64,000 nt of DNA, taken from assembly GCA_021521415.1 (NCBI GenBank), contig JAIQDT010004220.1, positions 124,001 to 188,000 of the forward strand. The letters are read 5' to 3'. The position numbers were made by a program, and so were the translations under genes. Positions 9,330 to 22,066 of this stretch are shown in pieces; positions within the stretch are counted from its first letter, which is position 1; each line of letters begins with the position of its first letter. This DNA is from Bidens hawaiensis (Eukaryota > Streptophyta > Magnoliopsida > Asterales > Asteraceae). The notes beneath the pieces are model-generated. The model was not told the origin of the DNA. It searched no databases and saw nothing but the letters and a program-made list of their open reading frames with translations.

Positions 9330-11838
9330 GCAGTCAATACGATGGAACCAGATGGAACCATCAGATCAAGAGGATACTGCCTTCATGACACCTACATGTA
9401 TTTATTGTTATACTGCTATGTGTTTGGTCTTAAAAATGCATATGCAACCTATCAAAGACTTGTGAACATAATGTTCAAAGACAAGCTGGGGGGGACATGA
9501 TGGAAGTCTATATTTATGAAATGGTGGTTTAATCTAAAAGTGCTTAGGATCATATAAAGGATTTTCATGACGTATTTGATATCCTGGACGAATTCAACAT
9601 GAAGTTGAATCCTTCAAAGTGCCATTTTGGTGTAGAAGCAGGAAAATTCCTTGGATATATGGTCACCAAGAGAGGGATAGAAGCAATTCCAAAGCATATT
9701 AAAGCAATCCTCAACCTGAATCACTAGCAAACACTAAGGATGCTCAAAGATTAACATGAAGAGTGGCAACATTTAATAGATTTATCTCGAGATCCTTAGA
9801 AAAATGCAAATAATTTTCTTATATCCTAAGAAAAAATAGAGGTTCGAATGGAATAAGCAACACGAAAAAACATTCCAAGAATTGAAGACACGTTTATCCT
9901 CGACACCCTTGTCGATGAAACCAGAAAACAATGAACCATTATCCTTATACTTGGAGGTATCCAAGACCACCATAAGTATTGTGTTCTTCAAGGATCATGA
10001 AGGTGAATAACATCCTATTTATTATGTAAGTAAAACCCTATTAGATGCGGAGACAAGGTATTCTAACCTTGAAAAATTAATTCTTGCATTAGTAATGGCA
10101 TCAACTAAACTTAGAAATTATTTAAGATACATATTATTCATGTTAAAACTAATTATCTTATCAAGTATGCTTTGAGAAATCTGGAAATGTCAGGAAGGAT
10201 GACCAAGTGGTGTGTGAAACTTAGTGCTTATAAATTGGTATATAAGCCTAGAATAGCAATCAAATTGCAAGCTCTAGAATATTTTGTGGCTGATTTCAGT
10301 AGTGATATTCAACAAAAAGCAGATATGGAAGTCTAGAATCTCAAGGAAACAAAATAATGGATTCTCTTCACCGAAAGAGCATCCAATATAAGAGGATAAG
10401 GTTTTTGTATCATACTAAAATCACCACAGGGGAACATTCCCATCAGTTGTGGATTCCGAGCAACAAATAATGAAGCAAAATACGAAGCTTTACTTGTAGG
10501 ATTACAACTGACTAAGGTTATGAAGATCAGATATCTAAGGTCTTTGTTGATTCTTTGTTAATTACTAACCATTTCAATGGATCCTATGCACTAAAAGGTG
10601 AAATATTGACCGTATACTTACAAATAGTCAAGGAGTTGGCAAAAAAATTTGAGATTCTTAGCAAAGAACAGGTCCCTAGAGAGGATAACATTGAAGCTGA
10701 TGCCTTAGCAAACCTTTTCAACCCTCAAGATACCAACAGACAACAAAATCCCATTCATTTATATCTTACATCAAGCAATTGATTCAATGAATCCCGGTGA
10801 TAAAGAAGGATCCTTTGAAAGTGTCAAGATTCTGGAACCTCAAGAAGCACAAGGATCTTGTATTATGCCAATCAAGAAATATTTGCAAAATGAAGAAATC
10901 CCAGCTAATGAAAAAAATCATATATCCTTTTGATTGAAAGTATCACGTTTTATTTTGTTGCATGATGTTTTAGGATATATTTAGCAGGTCCCTACCTTAG
11001 ATGCCTTGAGGATCCTGAGATCCAAGAAGTATTAAAGGATATTCAAGAATGAGATTGTGGTAACCACACTGGCTAGATCACTCTTTTCCAAAACACTAAG
11101 AACATGATACTATTGTCTAACCATGAGAAAATATACTATGGATTATGATAAAGAATGTGATGCTTTCCAAAGACATAGTAATGTGCTTCACGAACCAGCA
11201 GAATTGATGCATCCAATTATTTACCCTTTGGCCATTCATGAAGTAGGAATATACATATTTAGGAAGTTACCTAAGTCTCCTGGTGGGAAAGAATTCATGC
11301 TTGCTATGACATATTACTTCTCTAAATGGATCGAAGCTGAAGCATTTGAACAAGTCAGCGAAAAATAGGTTATATCCTTCTTAAATCGCAATATCCTTAC
11401 AAGGTTTGGAATTCCAACAGAGATAACATGTGACAATGGATCTCAATTCATTGGAAGAAGAACGACTGAAATTTGTGCTAGTTGGGGGATCAAGATGATA
11501 ACTTTTGTTCATTGGGCAGACAAAACTACAACAAAGTGCAATAAGACACGCACCTTTTGCATTAGTATTTGGTGTCGATGCAATAATTCCTACAAATTTG
11601 GTGATCCAGATGGGAAGGATCCAACTCCAAGATCCTTAAAGCAACAATGAGAAGTTTATCCATGACCTTGACACAATTGATGAAGTCAGACATCAAACCT
11701 AGATCAGGATAGTGGCATACCAACTAAGGATCACTAAAGCTTATAATAAGAATATAAGGATCATTTGATTCCAAGTGGGTGATTTAGTACTCAGAAAGAC
11801 CTTCAATAACATCATCAAACCAAATGAAGGATAGTTTG
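9330..11838 (+). pseudogene. Element Z, piece 1: decayed Tat-type RT, RNase H and integrase
   Basis: This is the oldest Gypsy copy and is riddled with stops and frameshifts. Starting inside RT it shows EPSDQEDTAFMTPTCIYCY, MKLNPSKCHFGVEAGKFLGY and SGRMTKWCVKLSAY. An RNase H block has ILFTERASN in place of TDGAS. The integrase block has [30 protein letters not shown] (first catalytic Asp replaced by Tyr) and CDNGSQFIG. It stops at the integrase C-terminus (KTFNNIIKPNEG), where X inserted. GTTTG at 11834-11838 is the left target duplication and recurs at 24529-24533. The LTR, gag and protease of Z are missing on the left. Confidence 0.8.
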
Positions 11839-12472
11839 TGTTTTGGTCAAAAATCGGTTTAAGGCTAATGTAACCAAATTTGTAAAGTGAGGTATAGTGC
11901 TTGTATGACAATGATGATTATGTAACGAAGATAAACAATAACACCGAGATTTGTTGCGAGGAAAAGCTCTTGATCTTGGTCGGATCGCCGGCATAAAAAC
12001 CCCTGGTAATGACAAATCGTCTATCACCAGTTTAGTAATCAAAAAGGGTGTTACAAAGGTTGGAGATTATGATCAGTTATACAAGAATTGCTAGGTGTGT
12101 TTGAGTGCTACTATATTAATCTCTAAGTATTGCTAATGAACGTGAAGTGTCTCCTAACTGATCATGATCTCGATTATATACAAAATAAAAGCTAACTAAT
12201 AGTCCTATGTTTGCGCCACTCTCCCACTAGCTACATCCAAGTCCTTTGACCACGCGCTGAATGAGCTTCATAACATGAAAATAGGTAGAATAGGTCCACC
12301 AACCGTTAGACCTGTTAATTATAAACCTACACATGAGAAACAATTATTAGTAATAACAAATACTGAGGATGCTTAATCCTGACTTAATTCTGGAATCTCT
12401 TATCAAGGATAACTGATCCAAACGCGTCTCAAGGATAACATATCCTCAGTACAGATTATCTGTGACCTAAGA
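11839..12472 (-). repeat. 3' LTR of element X
   Basis: On the plus strand it reads TGTTTTGGTCAAAAATCGG at the left and CTGTGACCTAAGA at the right (CTAACA in the partner LTR, so the terminal TG is mutated). It is 634 bp, against 633 bp for the 5' LTR, with scattered differences. A purine tract on the minus strand (TTTTGAGGGCAAT) lies at its right edge. The 12473-12717 stretch between it and the antisense ORF shows no gene. Confidence 0.9.
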
Positions 12473-12717
12473 ATTGCCCTCAAAATAGCAGTTTCACGTG
12501 GACAACAACAGTCAATTTGAATTTCGAACCTCCTGCAAAATTAATTAAACATGATAAGACATGTTAGAAGTTATGATTATGAGGTTATAGTACACCTTGG
12601 GAACCGCTATTCCGTCTATATATTTCATGCTTCAACCCTTTATATTTACACAATGTCGGAGATCAGGTATGCTTCCTTTATCCTTTTTCTTCCATTAATA
12701 ATAATTTCTCTCGAAAC

Positions 12718-14338
12718 ATGTCAACCGCTTCAACTTCCTCCTCTGATCAACCGGAACTACTAGATATGCAGTCACAAAACCTTCTTACAAACCCTTCTTT
12801 CAAAATATGTAAATTCACGGACCCTGAAATCGATGGTTTAACCCCATTCTTTCCGCCGGAGACGATCTTTCGACCTTTCGATTCCTCGATCCGATGTGAC
12901 GCATACTCGAAAACCTGGGCATGCTTTCTAGCATGCCCTTTTCTCCTTGGATACTCCTATCCTTTCCCGGCGTTCACCCAGAGTTTCTTCGATGTGACCA
13001 GGATGTGTTATATTCAGGCTATGCCTATTGTCTGGAGAGACTTGCGCACCATTGAGAGAATAATAGAGGAAGAGAACATAAAGTTCAGCTTTTCGGAACT
13101 ATCATACCTTTACGTCTTAACCATTCACGGGTTTAATCGATTTGTACTAAAATCCAAACCCCTACAACCATCTCCGATTTTCAAAGTTACTCAAAATGGT
13201 TTTTTTTGAAGAATCAATGTTTTTTTTGTTAATCGAAGCTCCATTCCTGGTGGGGTTGATTTACCGTTGAAATGGGTTAAAAAGAGTAGGATCCTGGGTC
13301 CTTCGAAAAATTATTTAGGATAACTGATCTTTCTTTTAATAAAATCTCTGTTTTTTCTTCTTTTAGTGGATAACTTTGCTTCATTAGCTGACCTACATGG
13401 AACAGAAGAAAAAGCAAAGAAATTTCTTGCCCTAGATCCTGCAATTCGTACATTCCAATCCAAGTTTATAGAAGATTTTTGTGAAGATTGTTCAGAATCT
13501 ACTAGCAATATGTCAAGTAAGACTTAAAGTTATATAATAAAGTAAATAAATATGAGACTTATCTATTTCTTATGTTCTGTAGGTGCTCAGAAATCCAGCA
13601 AGTCAGTTATCAAATTCTCCTTGGAAGATATCGACAGCCTCATAACTCCTCAAGTTGTTTAGAAGGAAGCTCCAAAGGGTACAGTTATCTCCGAGCCACA
13701 AACCGCTACTACTCGGGCCAAATCAGGAGCATCCAAGAGGAAGAAACCTTCAGAACCAGAGAGTCCTTTCGATGCTGAGAAACAACTCCTTGATGTGTTT
13801 ATTGTAGTAAGGATCCTTGATCCTGATAGTATTCATTTATGAATCACGTATCCTTCTGACTTTGTCCGATTTTCTTGTACAGGCCGTAAATTCTTCCAAA
13901 AGTTATCACGAGAAGGTCATGAGTGAATTGGAAGAGAATCTTACTGGAATACGGACAATGGCTGCTGCGAAGGACAAAGTTCAAACCAAGCTTGCTAAGG
14001 AGAAGAAACGTCTGGACGATTTGCTATTTACAACGGAATCTCAGCATCAAGAAAAAGTGAAGCAGGCTACTGAAGAGGCCAAGATGTGAACGGCCAAATC
14101 AGTGTTGCAAGCAAGGATTAAGATGGCTATGGAATCTGGTGATCCTGCCTTTGACAGGCCAGCATGGGACGTGGAGAAGTGGAAGCAGACTCTGGTTGCT
14201 CTTGGTGGTGGAGATGATGATGAGGAAGCTAAGGTGGCTGAAGGTAACGGAGCCGGAACAAGCAAGGGAGGAGCGGATGTGGTGGAGGAAGAAGAAGGCA
14301 CTGGTATGGGTGATGAAGGATGCAAAGAAAAGGCCTGA
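12718..14338 (+). pseudogene. Antisense ORF (aORF) of Tat element X, multi-exon, putative gypsy-type domain
   Basis: It runs opposite to gag-pol, between pol and the 3' LTR. From ATG 12718 the first block has LTPFFPPETIFRPF, CPFLLGYSYPFPAF and MCYIQAMPIVWRDLRTIE. This resembles the plant 'putative gypsy type transposon' family (Pfam Transposase_28, from memory). A slip in a T-run near 13200 shifts the frame; the next block has SIPGGVDLPLKWVKKSRIL. Later blocks follow intron-like gaps, for example GTAAGACT...TCTGTAG at 13518-13582 and a gap ending TTGTACAG at about 13881. They include a charged coiled coil (KLAKEKKRLDDLL) and a Gly/Glu-rich tail. TAG at about 13660 and TGA at 14086 break it. 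The same protein type is found with Y and Z. Antisense ORFs are known in Tat-lineage elements; their role is not established. Confidence 0.7.
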
Positions 14339-15659
14339 GCTCATGTTTCTTTATTTTGTTGGTGTTTTATGGAGAATTGATTATGGTCTGTAATAAACAA
14401 TAGCTATGTAGGATATAGGATCCTTGATCCTAAGACAATATTAAGGGGTGCCAAAGGTGGATGGATCCACCTTTCGTGGGGATGAAGCCTTTGATGACCC
14501 TATCTTTATTTTTCCTGCACTTTATGAACAATTAGTAACACCTGCTTAACCCGGGTGGATTGTCCATCTTTCGTATGGTGAAATCCGGGTTAAGGATTTT
14601 GGTAAGTCCAGGTGACTTATTAATAATAATAACTTAAAACTTTTGACTACTTGCATGTTGTTTATTATTCTGAAAGCATATATGTTATAGTCTTAGTTTT
14701 ATTAAAAGTTTTGAGAAAAGTTTCAAAGGTAAATTATCCTTGTAAAAGGAGATTAAGAATCCTGGATCCTTACATCTATAAAGTTACAAAGATTAAACCG
14801 AATAAATATAAATTGATAAGTAGATATCATACCATAAGGTCTTATTAGACCTAAATTACCACAAGTGTTGATATTTCCATGATCCTTGTAGTTAGACTTA
14901 GGATACCTGATGCATATAACTTATGATATTAACTGGGATTAAACCCAACAAACTAGGGACAATCCCAAATTAAACTGGGGACAAGCCCAAAAATAAACTG
15001 GGGACAAGCCCAACAGCTTGGGACAAGCCCAAAAATAAACTGGGCACAAGCCCAACAACTGGGGACAAGCCCAAAATAAACTGGGGACAAGCCCAAACTG
15101 GGGACTGGCCCAAAGATACGGATGTTAACTGGGGACTCGCCCGAACCGGGATTTAGCCCAAACATGAGTGAAGTGAAAACGCCAAAACCTTAGGTATGGT
15201 ACGTCTACCATAATTCGTAGGATCCTCTATATAACCGAAAGCAATGAAATTGTCAACCACTAAGCGTGTAATAGTCCCACTGCCCCGAACTATACTTTGG
15301 ATAGCGTGCGCTACAGGCGAGAGTGTAGAAACTCTAATTCATAAGAAAGGCAAAAACCTTTAAACTTTGGAAGATGTGACCATCGGGGGTTACACCTTAA
15401 TCGTGGGATTAGACCAAGGAAATAGAAATGTACCTTAAACGTGGGGGAGAGGTGGCCAACCTATTAATTGTTGAGATCTTCATGGAAATCAACTTGCTGT
15501 ATAAACAACTAAAACTTGGAAAAGATAATTGTTAAGAATATATTATCCTTTAGTTAATAATGTAAATCTGAAATGAACAAATGATGCGATAAAATTTTAC
15601 TAGCTTGAGGATCCTTGATCCTCTAAGGATTCTTGATCCTGACTAGAAAACGTATTACT
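14339..15659 (-). other. 3' non-coding region of element X
   Basis: This lies between the end of integrase and the antisense ORF. It contains the ~30-bp tandem repeat at 14940-15165 and blocks also found in Y (GGTACGTCTACCAT near 15197 and GCGCTACAGGCGA near 15308). The motif AGGATCCTTGATCCT recurs (about 14420 and 15606). No coding frame is supported; the frames across the repeat are artefacts. Confidence 0.7.
14940..15165. repeat. Minisatellite in the 3' region of X
   Basis: Units of the form AACTGGGGACAAGCCCAAAA, often followed by ATA, repeat about eight times with small changes. Element Y has a related array (AACTGGCGACAAGGCCCAAA) at the matching place, so the repeat is a family trait. 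Confidence 0.85.
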
Positions 15660-17055
15660 TGAGATGGATAGCATTCCATGCTCTTAGTAATCTGTTGCCT
15701 TCCATGGTCAACAAGTGATATGCCCCCTTTCCAGCTTCTAACTCGACTAGGTAAGGTCCTTCCCAGTTGGGTGCTAATTTGCCGTCTGCTGGATTGGTAG
15801 TATTTTAAATGGCTTTTCTCAAGACTAGATCTCCTTCTTGGAATCTCCTAATCCTGATATTCTTGTTGTATGCCCCGACCACTCTTTTATGATAAGCGGT
15901 CATTCTGGTCCTTTTTAGGTATCTTAACTCTTCAATCATTTCTAAGTCTTGAATAAGAATCTCCTGATTGGCTTCAAGATCCCTGATGCTTGTTCTAGCA
16001 GTAAGAATCACCACTTCTGTTGGAATGACAACTTTTGCCCCTATACCAAAGAGAAAGGTGTTTGTCCCGTTGCATTCTTGGGTTTTGTCCTGTCAGCCTA
16101 AAGAACGTACGGTAGTTCTTCTGCCCATTTACCTTTCTTAGCACCAAGCTTTTTCTTTAAGTTGTTGATGTTAATCTTGTCCCTAGATTCAGCTTGTTAG
16201 CTTGTGGATGAACTGGTGTGGAGGTGATCATCTTGATGCCCCAGCTGCCGTAAAAGTTAGTGGTTATTTTCCCGAAAAACTGGGAACCATTGTCACAAAT
16301 AATTTCTGAAGGAATACCAAATCTAGTAATAATGTTTCTTTTAATGAAGGATATCACCTCTTTTTCGCGGACTTGTACAAAAGCTTCTGCTTCTATCCAC
16401 TTTGAGAAGTAATCAGTCATGGCAAGCATGAACACTTTTTCTCCTCGTGCTAGCTTACCCACAATATCCATGCCCCATTTCATGAAAGGCCATGATAAGG
16501 ATATATGATACATAGGTTTATCCGGTTGGTGCAGAATGTTACCATGTCTTTGACAAGCATTGCACTTCTTTGAGTATTCAATGGAATCTTTCTTCATGGT
16601 TGGCCAGAAGTATCCTGTTCTTAGGATCTTAGAGAACAGGGCTCTGCCTCCTGTATGGTTTCCACAATCGCCTTCATGGAAATCTTTGAGCACCTCTTGG
16701 ATTTCAGGTTCCTTAGTACACCTCAAGTACGGACATGCAAGAGATTTCCTATACAGGATATCATATAATAAGATGTATCATGATACCTTAAGTTTGAAGG
16801 TTTTAGGATTTTCTATGGAGGGAATCTCTCCATCTTGAAGGAATTTCTTGATTGGGAGGATCCAGGATCCTTGATTATTTGAGGATAATGGATCCCAAAG
16901 CACAATTTCCTTGTTAGTTGTTATCTCCATGACTTCTTGTTCTCCTATTGCTGGTGAAAGTACATGGATGATCGGGATCTTTGTAGCTTCTGGGATCTTC
17001 AAGGATGAAGCTAGATTTGCTAAGGCTTCTGCCCTAGCATTCTTTTCTCTCGGTA
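15660..17055 (-). pseudogene. Integrase and RNase H C-terminus of element X
   Basis: Minus-strand frames give the end of RNase H and linker (PEATKIPIIHVLSPAIGEQE near 16990). The integrase zinc region follows (CGNHTGGRALFSKILRTGYF, KKCNACQRH), then the core Asp residues in [14 protein letters not shown] and ICDNGSQFFG. A small deletion near 16200 puts the stretch with the third acidic residue in another frame. The C-terminal domain continues to about 15660 (NKNIRIRRFQEGDLVLRKA) with further frame changes. The RNase H block is cut at 17055 by the solo LTR and resumes at 19531. Confidence 0.8.
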
Positions 17056-19530
17056 TGTGACACTCGTCAATTTCAGGTTAACTCCGTTAATCCGAACTCC
17101 GTTAATTCAAACTTAATATCACACGAACTGTAACGCATATCTCATTACATTTAAACTACGGTTTAAATGACGCATGACAATCACTACACAAGTAGTTTTT
17201 CGGAATTTCACCGAAACACACACGAGTCGACTCAAACCGTTGGTGAATAAACGATAAGTATCATAAAGAAGTTGATAATTATGTGTTACGTTTATGTGCT
17301 ACTTGGTGTTTACTTGCATAATGTTAATTCATGTTGAAAATAAACTAACTTGTGCTAGATATTGATTAACTAGAAGATTAGAGGGGCTAAGTGTAATATA
17401 ATTAATATTAATCAGATTATTACACAACCCTAACTCCCCTCCCTCCCACATACGATCGATCTTTCCCCCCCTCCCACTCTTGGCGACCGTAGCCCACACA
17501 CACACATACAACCTCTTTTTCAAGCTTGTTTTGAAGGATTCAAGGTTATAGATAGGTAATTAACATCACCTCTTGCAATTCTAATGATTTTATTATGATA
17601 TTGGGCATGTTAATAAAAACCCTAAATCTTGAAAGTGATGATTTAAGATGAGTTAGGGTTTAATTATGTGTTTGTTGATGATTTCTAGTGAATTGATAAC
17701 TAGTTGTGTTGTTATTGATTGTTTCTTGAAATTTAACTTCAAAGTAAACCCTAATTGTGTATGTAAAGTGAAATTGAGATGCATGGCTGCTGGATTATGC
17801 ATCACGAGGGTTATATGTATGAGTTATAGTGCATAGGTTAATTGTATGTTGAGTTTTGATGAAAACTGATGCTGGACAGATTCTTGAATTCGTGTTTAAA
17901 TGACTGTAACTCAATGTTAATGTTGTGTTTGGAAGTGATTATTAACTCCATGATGTAGTAGTTCGAGTCTAGTTTCTAAAAAGTCTGAACTTGTAATTTT
18001 TGGACGTGTAAAAGTTTATTTTTATTATTTTACAAATCTGTTGTGCAAGTCTGATTCGGGAAGCCTGCTGGTAGGCTGTTTTGCGATTAAGATATCTCAT
18101 AAACGACAAGACCAATGGGTTGATTCCACTTCTGGAAGTTAATATTTTGAGTTAGGAATCTAACCTAATTGGTGTTGCATTAATTGGATTTGTCATGAAT
18201 CGGGAATAACAAATAACATTCTGTTACGCATGATAATGATTTATGTGTGTTTGCTGTGATGTTTAGATCATTGTGATAAAATCGTATATTTTAAAAATAT
18301 AATAAAACTATTTTTAGAAACCTAACTCACGTTTGATTCTGTGATGATTTTTGGTGATTTATTTTACATGTTAGGATTTATTAAATAGAGTAATCTTGTC
18401 GAGTGAAAATCTGCCTGGACAATTTAGCTGCTGAATTACTTGAATTATCATGAAAAGTGCATAACTGATTGATGTTTGCTATGTTTTGACTAAATTGCCC
18501 TTGTGGGGGATATTTGCTAGTAATGAACGATGTTAATACTTGACACTTAAGTAGTTGTTCACACATGTAACGTATCACCAACGTGTTTGTCGAGTCGCAC
18601 TTATTTCACAAACGAAACACGAAACGCATCTCATGCATAAGTTGTATGTGTTGAGTCTAGGGACTCACTCGTAGTTCAATACTTAGAAAATCTTGTTTTT
18701 GTTTTTAGAACACTAGTGAGGATTTTCTGTGACGCACACCTTTCTCGGATCTTTTTGGTTATCTTCGCAAACAGTGAGTTTCACGTCCCCTTTTTACTCT
18801 TTTTAAACGCTTTTATTTGGGGGAGATAACATACTCCAAAGCTGTAGATTTTGTTAGTTTTTATATATCACTTGTAAGGCTAAGTGGCAAACAAACCAAC
18901 CAAAGTCCTTCATAACATTTGTATAATAGCGAGTCACTGTTGAGTAGTACTACTAGGTTTGACAAACCCCACCCAAATCTAAACTCGACTATAGGTCGAG
19001 TGGGTGTAATCTTGGCTAACACATTACCATGGTCGTGGTTGACATGGTGGCAAGGCAATTGATAAACAGTCAGCTTCGGTTTCAAACACTTAGTAACACA
19101 TGCTTGATAGGTTAGCTACCTATTGATATATAATTGACTTAACACTATCTGGTAACGCAAAACGTAAACGCAAACGCAAACGCTTTATTTATATAAACTT
19201 GTGAACTCACCATCCCTGTGTTGACACTTTTAGTATGTTATTCTCAGGTAGCCGAGGCGGGCGAGCGGTATAGGAACATGCATTTGCTAAACACCATTGC
19301 TTTAAAAACTTCTTTTAATTATTATCATGATAAATTGGGTTTTTAAGTCGTCCTGTGTGGCACAAACTTTTTGGTTTACAATTTACGCTTCCGCATTTCG
19401 TTTAAGACTTGATGTCTTGTTGGTTTTGAAAACCTTAAATATGGTGTTTGATTATAAATAATGATTCCGATCCTGTTAGTTCACACCCTCTGACGGTAAA
19501 AATCCGTTAGCGGATTTTGAGGGTGTGACA
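17056..19530 (-). mobile_element. Solo LTR (~2.5 kb, chromovirus-like) inside element X
   Basis: The insert is bounded by CGGTA at 17051-17055 and again at 19531-19535. Read on the minus strand it starts TGTCACACCCTCAAAATCCG and ends GAGTGTCACA, standard TG...CA ends. No gag or pol motif occurs inside, and no internal repeat splits it into two LTRs. Chromovirus (Tekay-like) is suggested by the TGTCACACCC start, from memory. The flanking RNase H frame of X continues across it. Confidence 0.8.
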
Positions 19531-20990
19531 CGGTACATGCTATAGACTGGGGTATTATGTCCCCCGGTGGTGATTTCAGTAGAATACCTGAACCTGTTCA
19601 TCTAAGGTTGGATGCTCCATCTGTGAATAAGATCCAAGGATCCTTGGTTTCTTCTAATTCTTGGACCTCCAAGTCAGCTTCTTTTTGCAAATCACTACTG
19701 AAATCAACCACAAAGTCAGCTAGTGCTTGAGACTTTATAGCAGTCCTTGGCTCGTATTGGATATCGTATGCACTTAGCTTTACAGCCCACTTTGCCATCC
19801 TACCTGACATCTCTGGTTTTCCAAGAACATTCTTGATAGGATAGTTAGTTTTCAAAACTATAGTATGAGTTTCAAAGTAATGCCTTAACTTAGTAAAAGC
19901 CATAATTAGGGCAAGAATTAATTTTTGTAAATGAGAGTACCTGGCTTCAGCGTCTAGAAGACTTTTACTTACATAATAAAAAAGATTTTGTCCCCCTTCA
20001 TGATCCTTTACTAGGATAGCATTTACTGCATTACCCAAGACGGCTAAGTACAAAGATAGGGGTTCCCTATCTAGTGGCTTTATCACTGCTGGTGGTGAAG
20101 ACAACTAGTCCTTTAAGGCTTTGAGGGTAGTCTTCTGTTTCTTCGTCCATTCGAACTTTTTGTTCTTTCTAAGGATATCATAGAAATCCTTGCACTTCTC
20201 CGAAGATCGAGAGATGAACCTATTCAAGGCCGCAATCCTTCCGGTCAACCTTTGCACGTCTTTTGCATTCATGGGTGACTTCAAGTTGATGATGGCCTTT
20301 ATTTGTTCTGGGCTAGCCTCTATTCCCCTCTTAGTGACCATATAACCAAGAAACTTCCCAGATTTGAAACCAAAATGGCATTTGGATGGGTTGAGTTTCA
20401 TGTTACACTGGTCTAGGATGTTGAAGGCTACTTCCAAATCTTTTAGGTGATCTTCAGCCTTCTTGGATTTGACTACCATATCATCTATATAGACCTCCGT
20501 AGTCTTCCCCATATGATCTTTGAACATCATGTTGACTAAGCGTTGATAGATCGCACATGCATTTCTTAGTCCAAAAGGCATAGCAATATATGTTGGTAGG
20601 AGCCATGAATGTTGTATCTTCTTGATCAGATGGTTCCATATAAATTTGTTGAAATCGAGAGGAAGCATCCATAAAAGTAAGGATCTCATGTCCAGCCGTT
20701 GCATCCACCATGGAGTCAATTTGTGGTAAAGGGAAAGGATCCTTGGGACATGCCTTATTTAAATCAGTGAAGTCGACGCATACCCTCCACTTTCCATTCT
20801 TTTTTGAAACTACCACAACATTAGCCAACCATCGAGGATACTTAACCTCTCTGAACATACCGGCCTTAAGAAGTTTTTCAACTTCTTCTTATATGATCGC
20901 ATTCCTCTCAGGAGCGAATTTTCTTCGCTTCTGGTGAAGGGGTTTAATAGAATTATCAAGGTCTAGTTTATGAGTAATTACCTCCTTTTA
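19531..20990 (-). pseudogene. Reverse transcriptase and RNase H of element X
   Basis: Minus-strand frames give RT in order: YPRWLANVVVVSKKNGKWR, VDFTDLNKACPKDPFPLP, MDASSRFQQIYMEPSDQED, MPFGLRNACAIYQRLVN, the catalytic box EVYIDDMVVKSKKAED, NPSKCHFGFKSGKFLGYM and DVQRLTGRIAALNRFI. The connection (FYYVSKSLLDAEARYSHLQK) and the RNase H start (ILFTDGASN, catalytic Asp present) follow. One frameshift between about 20480 and 20720 and a stop at 20103-20105 break it. YIDD and TDGAS are intact, so decay is recent compared with Z. Confidence 0.88.
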
Positions 20991-21277
20991 TATACATGTC
21001 ATGTCGAAGTGTTTGAAGGCAAATGTAGATTTTCGTTGCTTGAGGAAGGATACTAGATCCTCTTCAATGTTAGTAGGATACTAGATCCTAGGAAAACTTT
21101 TATGTATAGATCCTCGAGGTCCAAGGATACTTCTTTCAGGTCTTGTTCTCGAGCCTTCAGTACGTTTATAGGATGTTGTTGTAGTTGCTACGCTACCGCT
21201 TGCTTAGCCGCAGGTTTCATGGAGGAAGAATAAAAGTTCTTGGCTTCTACTTGATCGCTCTCTATTTTCACTACCCC

Positions 21278-22066
21278 CTAAGGAGTTGGTAGTTTGATAC
21301 ACTGATGATAAGTAGATGCTACAGATTTCATTTCGTATAACCATGCCCTGCCAAGAATTATATTGCAACAAGACAAATTATCCATAACACAAAATTTTTG
21401 AAAAGAGTTCAATCCCTCGATGTATATAGGATGCTTGATGTCCCCTAGTGTGTTCTTAGTTTCACTACTGAAACCAACGAGTACGGATGATCGGGGAACG
21501 ATTTCTGATTTTGGGATATTCATCTTCTTGAGTACATCATATTGAATGATGTTAACCGAACTTCCTCCATCAACTAGGATCCTGCGCACATAATGATTAG
21601 CAATAAATAGAGTTATAACCAAACCATTGTGATGAGGATCCTGGATGCTGATTCTATCTTCTTCGTCGATGGAAATTTTCTTCTCATTGGTTAGGGTAGT
21701 GGTTTGGACAGGTCGCTCTACATTTTCCAACTTAGTTTCTTTAGCATGTCTCTTGGCCGAGGAGAAGGAGGTTCCACATATATCCGAACCACCGGAGATG
21801 AAATTGATGACTTGTGCATCAGGTGGTGGTGGAGCTGCTTTCTGTGGAACTTGTTCAGGATCCTGGATCCTTGATTTCTTTCTTCCTTGAAGCTCTTTGA
21901 AGTGTCCCTTGCATAGAAGATACCCAATTTCCCTTCTTAGACCGATGCAATCATCAGTCAGATGGCCAAAATCTTCGTGGAATGCACACCATTTGGGCTT
22001 ATCCTTGAAGGATGTTGACTTCTCGTTTTTATGTGGCCATCTTGCTTTCTCTCCAAAATCCTTCAT
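21278..22066 (-). pseudogene. Gag C-terminus and retropepsin of element X
   Basis: The frame starts with a Tat-type Gag tail (KWCAFHEDFGHLTDDCIGLR, a CxxH...H...C pattern like a modified knuckle). It continues into an aspartic protease with VRRILVDGGSSVNIIQYDVL (catalytic D-G-G) and the flap/C-terminal motif CNIILGRAWLYEM. It ends in a stop at 21278. Upstream and downstream frames belong to the same polyprotein but are shifted, so the region is scored as a pseudogene. Confidence 0.82.

Noticed and set aside
11839..12472. Reading this LTR as the 3' LTR of the plus-strand pol just left of it
   Set aside because: Its orientation matches the minus-strand X, and GTTTG plus the resumed integrase at 24529 show it belongs to X.
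14953..15165. FGLVPSCWACPQF-type minus-strand frame
   Set aside because: It is a translation of the tandem repeat, with no gene features.
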